Shown: piece by piece, positions 34,893 to 42,058 of the stretch
Layout: each line of letters opens with the position of its first letter
Position numbering within the stretch: the stretch's first letter is position 1
The notes under the pieces: generated by a model
Told to the model about the DNA's origin: nothing
Seen by the model: the letters and a program-made list of their open reading frames with translations, nothing else
Database searches by the model: none
Source: Deltaproteobacteria bacterium
GTDB taxonomy: Bacteria; Myxococcota_A; Polyangia; GCA-2747355
Reading direction: 5' to 3'
Length of the DNA stretch: 64,000 bases
Assembly: GCA_020633415.1 (NCBI GenBank)
Contig: JACKDQ010000001.1
Coordinates: forward strand, 124,001-188,000
Made by a program: the position numbers and the translations under genes

Positions 34893-34980
34893 GGAGAGAT
34901 GGCCGAGTTGGTCGAAGGCGCCTGATTCGAAATCAGGTGTACGGTTTACCGTACCGGGGGTTCGAATCCCTCTCTCTCCG
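34893..34980 (+). tRNA. tRNA-Ser (anticodon CGA)
   Basis: 88 bases. The acceptor stem GGAGAGA (34893-34899) pairs with TCTCTCC (34973-34979), with discriminator G at 34980. The anticodon stem CCTGA/TCAGG holds the loop TTCGAAA, giving anticodon CGA at 34928-34930. A long variable arm (GTGTACGGTTTACCGTAC region) identifies it as a class II serine tRNA. GGTTCGAATCC forms the T arm. CCA is not encoded. Confidence 0.97.
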
Positions 34981-34989
34981 ATGCGACGT

Positions 34990-35074
34990 GGAGAGATGAC
35001 CGAGTGGTCGAAGGTGCACGACTGGAAATCGTGTGTGTCGCAAGGCACCGAGGGTTCGAATCCCTCTCTCTCCG
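34990..35074 (+). tRNA. tRNA-Ser (anticodon GGA)
   Basis: 85 bases. Acceptor stem GGAGAGA (34990-34996) with TCTCTCC (35067-35073), discriminator G at 35074. Anticodon stem CACGA/TCGTG holds loop CTGGAAA, giving anticodon GGA at 35024-35026. The variable arm is long, as in serine tRNAs. It follows the CGA tRNA by nine bases and shares its acceptor and T-arm sequence, suggesting duplication. Confidence 0.97.
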
Positions 35075-35083
35075 CTAAAATGG

Positions 35084-35172
35084 TTATGGCTCCGGGCGAC
35101 GGTTCTTTTGGGAACCCCGCCAGGCCCGGAAGGGAGCAACGGTACCGGAAAAGCCGGGTGCTCGGGGCCGCT
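35084..35172 (+). ncRNA. ffs: Signal recognition particle RNA (4.5S type)
   Basis: The universally conserved Ffh-binding helix is present: CCAGGCCCGGAAGGGAGCAA with its GGAA tetraloop near 35127-35130. The outer stem pairs GGCTCCGGGC (35088-35097) with GCTCGGGGCC (35160-35169). The length of about 85-90 bases is that of the short bacterial SRP RNA without an Alu domain. It starts about 10 bases after the second tRNA-Ser, without room for its own promoter, and ends just before a strong terminator, so it is probably processed from the tRNA transcript. Ends are approximate. Confidence 0.93.
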
Positions 35173-35179
35173 TCTGATA

Positions 35180-35212
35180 ACGGCCGGGGTTTTGCCCCGG
35201 CCGTACCTTTTT
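35180..35212 (+). terminator. Strong intrinsic terminator after the SRP RNA
   Basis: ACGGCCGGGG (35180-35189) pairs perfectly with CCCCGGCCGT (35195-35204) around TTTTG, followed by ACC and five T (35208-35212). A 10-base GC stem with a T-run is a clear rho-independent terminator and separates the RNA operon from dnaX. Confidence 0.93.
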
Positions 35213-35244
35213 CGGACTCGTGTGATCGATAGGGGCGTGATCGA

Positions 35245-37188
35245 ATGAGCGAAGCATCGCACGGCCAAGGCTACCTCGCGCTGGCTCGTCGACATCGGCC
35301 AACCCAGTTTGAGCAGGTGATCGGTCAAGAGCATGTGACGCGTACGCTGGCTAACGCGATCCGCGCCGAACGCGTTCACCACGCATATCTGTTTACCGGC
35401 TCCCGCGGCGTTGGCAAGACGACGATCGCTCGGATCTTGGCGCGCGCGCTCAATTGCGAAAAGGGGCCGACGCCTACCCCGTGTGGTGAATGCGACGCTT
35501 GTCGAGATGGCGGCTTCTCGACGGATGTGTTCGAGATCGATGGCGCTTCCCACACTGGCGTCGATGACATTCGCGAGCTCCGAGAAAACGTCCGCTACTT
35601 GCCATCGCGGGCGCGCTACAAGATCTACATCATCGACGAAGTGCACATGTTGTCGACCAGCGCATTCAACGCGCTGCTCAAAACCCTCGAGGAACCGCCG
35701 CCCCACGTGGTGTTTGTTTTCGCCACCACCGAGCCCCATAAGATTCCGGCGACGATCCTCTCGCGCTGTCAGCGCTTCGACTTCAAGCGCGTTGCATTGC
35801 CCGTACTGATCGCGCACCTTGAGCGCTTGCTCGAGAGCGAGCAGATCAGCGTTGGCGCGGGTGGGCTCTCGTTGATCGCCCGTGCTGGCGAAGGGAGCGT
35901 GCGCGACAGTCTGAGTTTGCTCGATCTGGTGATCGCCTATGGTGCCGATGGCGAGCAGCAACTCGACGAACAGCGCGTCGCCGAGATCATCGGTGTTGCC
36001 GACCGTCGCACGCTATTTCGACTGTCCGCGGCGGTTCTCGCGGGCGAAACGAAGACCGCGCTTCAACTCGTTGCCGAGCTTTTCGGCCAAGGGCTAGATC
36101 TCGCGCAGTTCGCTCAGGGCTTTTTGGCTCATTTGCGCGATCTGGTCGTGGTCAAGACCTGCAACGAGCCTGGTGAATTGGTCGACGCCAGCGAAGCCGA
36201 AGTCGCTGAGTTGGCGGCGCAGGTCGCTTCGGTCGAAGCGTTGTTGTTGCAGCAGCACTTCGAGCGCTTTGCCGATGCCGCCGAGGAAATCGCCCGCTCG
36301 GCTTTCCCACGGTTGGTGTTGGAGATGATCCTGATCGAGCTCTGCCAGGCCGAGCCGATGTTGCCGCTTGGCGATTTGCTCGAGCGCCTCGAGCAAATGG
36401 AGCGCCGCCTGGGCTCGACGGGCGGTGGGCGCAGCGCCGCACCCCAGGGGGGCGGTGGCGCCGCGCGAACGCCGGGTGGTGCTGGGGTTGCGCGCTCGCA
36501 GCCGTCGTCGCAACAGGCTCGTCCTGCCGAGTCACGATCAGCGCCAACGTCTGAGGCGCCGGCTTCGTCGAGCTCGTCACGTTCGGCTCCGCCGTTGTCC
36601 GAAGCGTCGGCACCAGTGGTGACTGCGCGCGGCCCAGCGGTTGCTCCGCCGGTGGTCGCTCCGCCCGTTTCTGCTCCGCCGGTGGCCGCTTCGCCCGCAG
36701 CGCCGTCAACGTCAGTTGCCGCGCCAGTTGCCGCGCCAGCACCAACGCTCGCAGCGGCGCAGGGCGATCTGCTGACGCGTTGGCGCACGCTGTTGCGGCG
36801 CGTCGAACAGCACGATCCGCTGGCGAACAACGCCTTTTTGTCGGGTCATCTGCTGGCATGGCAAAACGATCGGCTTGAGCTTGGCTTTACCAAGGATTCG
36901 TTTGAACTGGCGCGCGCTGCCGACAGAGAGAAGCAAGCGCGGTTCGTCAAAGCCTGCGAGCAAGCGATCGGCCGAACGATCGAAGTCGTGGTGCGCGAGC
37001 TGACCGAGACCGAAGAGAACTCCGACCTGGTACAGCGCGCCTCGGCCGAGCGCCAACAAGCGCGTGAGCAGAAAGCTGCCGTCGATGCGCTTCGCGATGA
37101 GGCGCGCGCTCATCCGATGACGCGTGCGATGGTGGAGATGTTTTCCGCCGAGATCACCGAGATTTCAGTGCAGAAGGAACAACGATGA
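35245..37188 (+). CDS. dnaX: DNA polymerase III subunits gamma/tau
   Basis: 647 aa. It is the clamp-loader ATPase of the replicative polymerase. The AAA+ core has GSRGVGKTT at 52-60, a zinc module CEKGPTPTPCGECDAC, the Walker B DEVHML, the SRC box (LSRCQRFDFKR) with arginine finger, and the usual C-terminal helical domain. A low-complexity Ala/Pro/Ser linker spans about 390-510. The last 130 residues (WRTLLRRVEQHDPLANNAFL onwards) resemble the tau-specific C-terminal domain. I saw no obvious frameshift slippery run for making gamma. Its ATGA overlaps the start of ybaB. Confidence 0.96.
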   Translation: MSEASHGQGYLALARRHRPTQFEQVIGQEHVTRTLANAIRAERVHHAYLFTGSRGVGKTTIARILARALNCEKGPTPTPCGECDACRDGGFSTDVFEIDGASHTGVDDIRELRENVRYLPSRARYKIYIIDEVHMLSTSAFNALLKTLEEPPPHVVFVFATTEPHKIPATILSRCQRFDFKRVALPVLIAHLERLLESEQISVGAGGLSLIARAGEGSVRDSLSLLDLVIAYGADGEQQLDEQRVAEIIGVADRRTLFRLSAAVLAGETKTALQLVAELFGQGLDLAQFAQGFLAHLRDLVVVKTCNEPGELVDASEAEVAELAAQVASVEALLLQQHFERFADAAEEIARSAFPRLVLEMILIELCQAEPMLPLGDLLERLEQMERRLGSTGGGRSAAPQGGGGAARTPGGAGVARSQPSSQQARPAESRSAPTSEAPASSSSSRSAPPLSEASAPVVTARGPAVAPPVVAPPVSAPPVAASPAAPSTSVAAPVAAPAPTLAAAQGDLLTRWRTLLRRVEQHDPLANNAFLSGHLLAWQNDRLELGFTKDSFELARAADREKQARFVKACEQAIGRTIEVVVRELTETEENSDLVQRASAERQQAREQKAAVDALRDEARAHPMTRAMVEMFSAEITEISVQKEQR

Positions 37189-37517
37189 GCGACGACCCTA
37201 GCGTGCAATTTGGCAATCTGCTGCAGACCGCGCAACGCATGCAGCAGGAAGTTGCTCGGGTCCAGGAACGACTCGCCGCCCAGGTGGTCGAGGGAACCGC
37301 CGGTGGTGGGATGGTTACCGCACGTGCCAACGGCCGACAGCAACTGCTTTCGCTGACGATCGAGCCCTCGATCATCGACAAAGAAGAGCGCGAGATGTTG
37401 CAGGATCTGGTGGTCGCCGCGGTCAACCAGGCGCTGGCCAAGGCCCATGAACTCTCCCAGCAAGAGATGGCGTCGATTACCGGCGGGCTGGCGCTCAACA
37501 TTCCGGGCTTGAGCTAG
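37185..37517 (+). CDS. ybaB: YbaB/EbfC family nucleoid-associated protein
   Basis: 110 aa, overlapping the dnaX stop by ATGA. The sequence has the family features: an N-terminal helix (LLQTAQRMQQEVARVQERLAAQVVEGTAGGGMV), strands (TARANGRQQLLSLTIEPSII), and the end segment EMLQDLVVAAVNQALAKA...ITGGL. It forms a dimer that binds DNA. The dnaX-ybaB pair is conserved in most bacteria, usually followed by recR; here recR is absent and a lipoprotein gene follows. Confidence 0.95.
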   Translation: MSDDPSVQFGNLLQTAQRMQQEVARVQERLAAQVVEGTAGGGMVTARANGRQQLLSLTIEPSIIDKEEREMLQDLVVAAVNQALAKAHELSQQEMASITGGLALNIPGLS

Positions 37518-37621
37518 TCGCTGTCACCCAGAGCTGCGGGTGCGGCGTCCTACGTGCTGTGCCGCGGAATCCTTGCAGCCGGCGATCGCAGTGCGCCTCG
37601 CCCGATCGTGCTGTGGCCTGG

Positions 37622-37912
37622 ATGGTGCTGATCGGCGCCTGTGCAGCGCTTGCCGCCGCTTGCCAATCATCCGCGAAGGAGTCCGCCTGCACAGCGATCA
37701 CGATCAACGCCACGCGGGACAGCGTCAACGACGCGCTAGGTTTGGCGCGCTGTCAGCGCATCAATCGCGACTTGATCGAATGTGACTACCTACGCGAACC
37801 GTGCAGCGATGAGCAAGACAGCGACTGTTACTGTCGCGTGATCTTCGATGCAGATTTTTGGCGCGTCACCGGAAGGCAATGGACCTGCGCCTTTTGCAGC
37901 GGATTTGATTGA
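37622..37912 (+). CDS. Small cysteine-rich lipoprotein
   Basis: 96 aa from ATG 37622. Residues 1-13 are hydrophobic and end in the lipobox LAAAC (Cys14). The mature part has eight more Cys residues, including CSDEQDSDCYCR and CAFC near the end, suggesting several disulfides. No family is recognised; similar small Cys-rich lipoproteins are common in myxobacteria. The ribosome site is weak. The TGA stop was considered as a selenocysteine codon because the protein is Cys-rich, but no SECIS-like hairpin follows. Confidence 0.65.
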   Translation: MVLIGACAALAAACQSSAKESACTAITINATRDSVNDALGLARCQRINRDLIECDYLREPCSDEQDSDCYCRVIFDADFWRVTGRQWTCAFCSGFD

Positions 37913-38036
37913 TCTCGACGGAGCTCCCCCTGCCAGGCGGGCGATTTGCGGAAAAGTTTCGCTTCACCGAATAATCGAATACAATCGCTGCCGTAACTGA
38001 AACTTGAGTCGGACCTGCCACGCATACGGGGGCATC

Positions 38037-39407
38037 ATGCGCGTATTGACTGTGATCACTCTGCTGTCTTTGGCCACCGCTCGACCAGCTAGCGCGCTGG
38101 ACTTCAAAGAGCAACGTCACCTGTTCGAGCTGGGTGCGTTTGGCGGCGTGCTGTTCTTGTCGGAGAAGCATGAGCTGCTTGGTCCGGGCAAGACCCATGT
38201 CCCCTACAAAGATCTAACGCCGGAGTTTGGCGCGCGCTTTTCCTATCTGCCGCTGCCCTACTTCGGTGGTGAGATCGAAGGTGCCTTGGGTCTGGCAAAA
38301 ACCGAGGCTGGCGGCGATGGCACGATTTGGGCGCTGCGCGGACACTTGATCGGGCAATACCCAGCGCGCGTTTCGCCATTTCTGGTGGTCGGTGGTGGCG
38401 TGCTTGGCGTGCGCGACGACTGGGACGGTTTGGGCAATGACCAAGACCTGGTCTTTCACTGGGGTGCGGGTCTTAAGTTCTACTTGAGTCGCCACGTTGC
38501 ACTGCGCATCGATGGTCGCCATTTGGTTGGCGCTCGCTACCGCGGCACCTTCACCAACCACTTCGAGGTGCTCGGCGGCATCTCGGCGATCTTCAACTTC
38601 AAAGAGGTCAAAGACAGCGATGGCGATGGCCTGAAGGATCCCTACGATGCCTGTCCGCAGGTCGCAGCGAAGACCAAAAATGGTTGCCCGCCGCCGGATA
38701 CCGATGGCGATGGTGTGATCGACAGCAAGGACAAGTGCCCAACGGTGGCGGCGCAGACCGATGACGGCTGTCCGCCACCCGATACCGACGGCGACGGCGT
38801 GATCGATCCTAACGATCGCTGTCCGAAAGTTCCGGCGAATACCAGCGATGGCTGCCCGCCGCCCGATCGCGACGGGGACGGTGTGCCCGATGTTAACGAC
38901 AAGTGCCCGGATGTCGCGGCCAAGACGGTGACCGGTTGCCCGCTCGATAGTGATGGTGACGGCTTGACCGATGACAAGGACAAGTGCCCGCAGGAACCTG
39001 AGACGAAAAACGGCTACGAAGACGAGGATGGTTGTCCCGACACCTTGCCTCAGAAGGTCAAGCGCTTCACCGGTGCGATCCGCGGGATTACCTTCGCCAC
39101 CGGCAAAGCCAAGATCCGTAGTCGCTCGTTTGCGGTGCTCGATGAGGCAGTCAAGGTGCTGCAGGAGTACGGCTCGCTCAAGCTTGAGATTCGTGGCCAC
39201 AGCGACAATCGCGGCAAGCGCGAGTTCAACGTCGAGCTCTCTCGTCGGCGTGCCCAGGCCGTTGCCGACTACCTGATCTCCAAGGGCGTTGCTGCCGATC
39301 GTCTCAAGGTGGAGGGCCTCGGTCCGGACGAGCCGGTCGCGAATAACCGAACGCGCTCAGGTCGCGCCAAGAACCGCCGTATCGAATTCAAGCCGCAGAT
39401 CAACTAG
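38037..39407 (+). CDS. OmpA-family outer membrane protein with thrombospondin type 3 repeats
   Basis: 456 aa from ATG 38037 (GGGGG upstream). Signal peptide 1-19 (PASA). Residues about 22-190 form an eight-strand beta-barrel-like domain with alternating aromatic residues. Residues about 195-335 hold five calcium-binding thrombospondin type 3 repeats (DTDGDGVIDSKDKCP and variants, each ending in CP). Residues about 345-456 are the OmpA peptidoglycan-binding domain (ITFATGKAKI, IRGHSDNRGKREFNVELSRRRAQAVADYL, RSGRAKNRRIEF). It tethers the outer membrane to peptidoglycan. This architecture is widespread in Myxococcota. Confidence 0.92.
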   Translation: MRVLTVITLLSLATARPASALDFKEQRHLFELGAFGGVLFLSEKHELLGPGKTHVPYKDLTPEFGARFSYLPLPYFGGEIEGALGLAKTEAGGDGTIWALRGHLIGQYPARVSPFLVVGGGVLGVRDDWDGLGNDQDLVFHWGAGLKFYLSRHVALRIDGRHLVGARYRGTFTNHFEVLGGISAIFNFKEVKDSDGDGLKDPYDACPQVAAKTKNGCPPPDTDGDGVIDSKDKCPTVAAQTDDGCPPPDTDGDGVIDPNDRCPKVPANTSDGCPPPDRDGDGVPDVNDKCPDVAAKTVTGCPLDSDGDGLTDDKDKCPQEPETKNGYEDEDGCPDTLPQKVKRFTGAIRGITFATGKAKIRSRSFAVLDEAVKVLQEYGSLKLEIRGHSDNRGKREFNVELSRRRAQAVADYLISKGVAADRLKVEGLGPDEPVANNRTRSGRAKNRRIEFKPQIN

Positions 39408-39457
39408 CGAAAGCTTGTCCCGGGCGTTGCTGACGCGACGTCCGGGGCGCCTTTCGC
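39407..39457 (+). repeat. Two-part hairpin between the OmpA gene and the next gene
   Basis: GCGAAAG (39407-39413) pairs with CTTTCGC (39451-39457), and inside it CCCGGGCGT (39419-39427) pairs with ACGTCCGGG (39438-39446). The nested structure fills the whole 64-base gap. It lacks a T-run, so it may slow transcription or set different expression of the two genes rather than terminate. Confidence 0.55.
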
Positions 39458-39471
39458 TGCTGGAGTTGGCG

Positions 39472-39816
39472 ATGAGTTGGGACGTTTCCTTTGGTCGTGA
39501 TGGTCAGGCCCTCGGTGACAAGCAGACGGTGCGCGAGCAACTGCTCGCCGCCTGCGAAAGCTACCTTGGGCGGCCGGTGGAGCGGCGCGGACCGACGGAA
39601 CAGCTGATCGACGATAGCTTTAGCTATGAAGTGCTGTTTATCGGTCCCGCCGAACAGATCGACGAAGTCTGTCTGACGATCAAGTTTGTCGATCAAGAGC
39701 AAGAGGGGCCGCCGTCGCCCGACCACCCAGTTTGGGCATTCTTGCGTGCGATCGTCGCCCACGCGGACTGGCGAGCCTTCGACAGCTTCAATGGTCAACC
39801 GCTGACTTGGAGATGA
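39472..39816 (+). CDS. Small cytoplasmic protein of unknown function
   Basis: 114 aa from ATG 39472, with GGAG upstream. It starts MSWDVSFGRDGQALG and has an acidic, beta-rich middle (DDSFSYEVLFIGPAEQIDEVCLTIKF) and an aromatic end (HADWRAFDSFNGQPLTW). There is no signal peptide or metal motif. Such small proteins occur in many proteobacteria without known function. It may be co-transcribed with the OmpA gene through the intervening hairpin. Confidence 0.7.
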   Translation: MSWDVSFGRDGQALGDKQTVREQLLAACESYLGRPVERRGPTEQLIDDSFSYEVLFIGPAEQIDEVCLTIKFVDQEQEGPPSPDHPVWAFLRAIVAHADWRAFDSFNGQPLTWR

Positions 39817-39859
39817 TTTCGGCGGGCCGGTCGAACGCGGGTCCGCTGCGGCGCGGTTG

Positions 39860-40984
39860 CTAGTCTTTCGCCGCGGCGTCGGTGATCGGGCCGGCATCGC
39901 TGGTGCTGGCATCGACGATGCCGGCGTCAGTGGTTGTCGTCGTTGGTGTGCAGCTGTCGGCATCGAGCATCGAGAGATGGAAGCCGGTGTAGTTACCCGT
40001 TCCGCCGCCACCGACCTCGTGTAGTTGGAAGATGATCTCGTTGGCACCGAGCTTGAGGCCGAGCTTTTGGCTGAGCCGCATTCCGCGGGTCGGTGCGGGC
40101 CAACCATCGCGATCACCGAAGAGCTTCTTGTCGGTGGTCGGATAGGCCTTACCGTTGATCGTCGCACCCCTGAGGAAGTTGTCCCAGCCCAACCCGACGA
40201 CGATCGGTCCGGCGTCGAGCTCCTTTTGCGTCAGTTGGAAGGTGACGCGGAACCAGCGCCCGCCGGATGAACCGATCGAGGCGCAGCCGCTGGGTGCGAT
40301 ACTGATAAAGTGGGTGCTCTTGAGGTATCCGCCGAGGCAGGTGGCCTCGTCGGTTTGGTAGGTGCGCTCAAAGCCCTGGGCCAAAGCTGCGGTCCAGCCC
40401 CAGTTGGTGGCCACCTCGCCGGCCTTGTCGTCGGGCGTCGGCGCCGGGAACGCCCAAGCTGCGCCGAGCGTGCAAGTGTATCCGCTTTCGACCTGGCAAA
40501 AGGCGTCGCAACCGTCGCCGGAGAGACTGTTGGCGTCGTCGCAAGTCTCACCGGGGTCGCGTTTGCCATCGCCGCAGGTCGCTGTCGTGCGCTGTAAACA
40601 GTCAGCACAGTCAGTGCCGAGCGCGCAGTGTGAGGTGTCTGACCAGGGACCGCCGTCGTCGCACTCACCGTCGTTGGCGGTGGCGCACGTGTTGGAGCAG
40701 AGCACGCCAACTGGGCCAGCATCGACCTGGAATGCATCGGGTAGCGGGAGTGTGTCGGGTACCAGGAGTGTGTCGGGCGCGGCGTCGCTGACGATCTTGC
40801 TGTCGCTAACCATGTCGCTCGTCGCGTCGGTTCGCACCATCGCGTCTAGCTTGCTTTGCAGGTCGGCGATCATGCCGATGTCGACTTTGATGGCAGGTTT
40901 GTCGGAGCTGGCGCAGCCCACGCCCACCAGTGCTACGAAGAAAGCCAGCGACAGCAGCCTTCTTTCGTCAGTTGAAAACAGCAT
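39860..40984 (-). CDS. Cysteine-rich (DUF4215-type) lipoprotein with beta-sandwich domain
   Basis: 374 aa. Lipoprotein signal peptide with lipobox VGVGC (Cys24), then a linker of Asp/Thr/Pro. Residues about 92-130 form one Cys module (CSNTCATANDGECDDGG, GTDCADC). Residues about 136-172 form the myxococcal Cys-rich repeat (CGDGKRDPGETCDD, GDGCDAFCQVE). Residues about 240-345 look like a galactose-binding-type beta-sandwich (RWFRVTFQLT, VVGLGWDNFLRGATINGK, GLKLGANEIIFQLHEV). It is probably displayed on the outer membrane. A close paralogue is at 44469-45623; aligned by eye they share the same order of modules. Confidence 0.82.
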   Translation of the reverse strand: MLFSTDERRLLSLAFFVALVGVGCASSDKPAIKVDIGMIADLQSKLDAMVRTDATSDMVSDSKIVSDAAPDTLLVPDTLPLPDAFQVDAGPVGVLCSNTCATANDGECDDGGPWSDTSHCALGTDCADCLQRTTATCGDGKRDPGETCDDANSLSGDGCDAFCQVESGYTCTLGAAWAFPAPTPDDKAGEVATNWGWTAALAQGFERTYQTDEATCLGGYLKSTHFISIAPSGCASIGSSGGRWFRVTFQLTQKELDAGPIVVGLGWDNFLRGATINGKAYPTTDKKLFGDRDGWPAPTRGMRLSQKLGLKLGANEIIFQLHEVGGGGTGNYTGFHLSMLDADSCTPTTTTTDAGIVDASTSDAGPITDAAAKD

Positions 40985-41292
40985 CAGGATCCTCCCCCCT
41001 CAGATGGCGGCACTAGAACACTGGTCAATTAAGCGCTAGTCCGATAAAGCACTGGTGATCCGAATCGGACAGCATAGCATTGTCAAGTTACTCAATTATT
41101 GTAGGGTTTTAAAAACCGAATCGATCTGACCGAATCGATCTGGGTCGTGCGGACCGCGATCGGGGCGACGGCGCCAAACCGACCGCGATCCTGCGCCGCG
41201 ATTTCGAGCGTCGCGATTTCGCGCATTGTGTCGAGCACGGTGCGGCATGGCTGCGGCGTGGACCGGAGCGCCCTGCGACGTTACCATCGGCT
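40985..41292. promoter_or_regulatory. Divergent region with CCGAATCG direct repeats
   Basis: 308 bases between the Cys-rich lipoprotein and the tetraheme cytochrome genes. CCGAATCGATCTG occurs twice in tandem (41116-41128 and 41130-41142), and CCGAATCG once more about 40 bases upstream. GGTTTTAAAAACC-like AT-rich palindromic sequence (41104-41117) sits beside them. This is a suitable place for a regulator to control both genes. Confidence 0.4.
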
Positions 41293-41985
41293 ATGCTCAA
41301 ACTGCTTGGAACGTTGGTTATTGCGGTTGCGCTCTGGTGCTGGAGCGCCTGCGGTACAGCGCCGACCACGACGTCGCGTATCGTCGCGGCACCGCCGGCC
41401 TCATCATCACAACCGGCAGCTGCTCCGAGTGGCTCGCAGCATCCCGCGCCGGTCGATGCGGTGAGTTCACAACCGACGTCGGCGCCGGCGATCGCCGCAG
41501 GTCGTGTCGTGCAAGATGCCAAGCCAAGTCAGCCGATCGGTTCGCCGGCAGTCGGCGCTGCAAAGCCAAGCGCCGACGCGCCAGCGGCGGTTGCTGGCGA
41601 TTCACAGTCGGCGACGAGCGCGGTCGGCGCGAGCAAGCAGGCCGCCCGTCGCTTGACCGGCGCTGCAGCGAAGGCTCCGCCGAAAAAGCCGCCAGCGGCG
41701 ACGGTCCCGCGCAACCGCGGAAAGGCCACGATCAGCTTGGCGACGGCTGCTCCCAAAGGGCCGGTGCGTTTCGACCATCGCGGCCATCAACAGCGGATGC
41801 CTTGTCAAAGCTGTCATCACAAGTCACACGCTCAGGTTCAGCCGCAGCGCTGCAGCAGTTGTCATGGCACTGTGCAAAAGGGCAAGGCGCTAGGCCGCAA
41901 GGAGGCCTTTCACAACAGCTGCCGAGGCTGCCACAAGAAACAGGGCCGTTCGACAAAGTGCGTGAGCTGCCACAAAAAGCCCTAG
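41293..41985 (+). CDS. Tetraheme cytochrome c (class III-like) lipoprotein
   Basis: 230 aa. A lipoprotein-type signal peptide ends at Cys20. Residues 21-150 are a long Ala/Pro/Ser-rich linker. The compact C-terminal 75 residues carry four CxxCH heme sites at 171-175, 187-191, 210-214 and 223-227, preceded by VRFDHRGH (His162 and His165), a typical axial ligand motif of cytochrome c3/c7. It is therefore a small electron carrier tethered to a membrane by a flexible arm. It could pass electrons to the larger cytochrome at 53853-56348, but that is inference. Confidence 0.88.
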   Translation: MLKLLGTLVIAVALWCWSACGTAPTTTSRIVAAPPASSSQPAAAPSGSQHPAPVDAVSSQPTSAPAIAAGRVVQDAKPSQPIGSPAVGAAKPSADAPAAVAGDSQSATSAVGASKQAARRLTGAAAKAPPKKPPAATVPRNRGKATISLATAAPKGPVRFDHRGHQQRMPCQSCHHKSHAQVQPQRCSSCHGTVQKGKALGRKEAFHNSCRGCHKKQGRSTKCVSCHKKP

Positions 41986-42058
41986 CGGGCTATTCGAGCG
42001 GTCTTTGCTAACGTGGGCGGAGCTAGCGACGAGCGCGGACGAATGCCGGCTGGTCGCT

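Noticed and set aside
34893..35074. tRNA-Ser pair as an attachment site for an integrated element
   Set aside because: The flanking genes are core replication and RNA genes, with no integrase, phage gene or duplicated tRNA end nearby.
37910..37990. Selenocysteine read-through at the TGA of the small Cys-rich lipoprotein
   Set aside because: No hairpin with correct spacing follows, and the downstream frame has no Cys-flanked context or conserved look.
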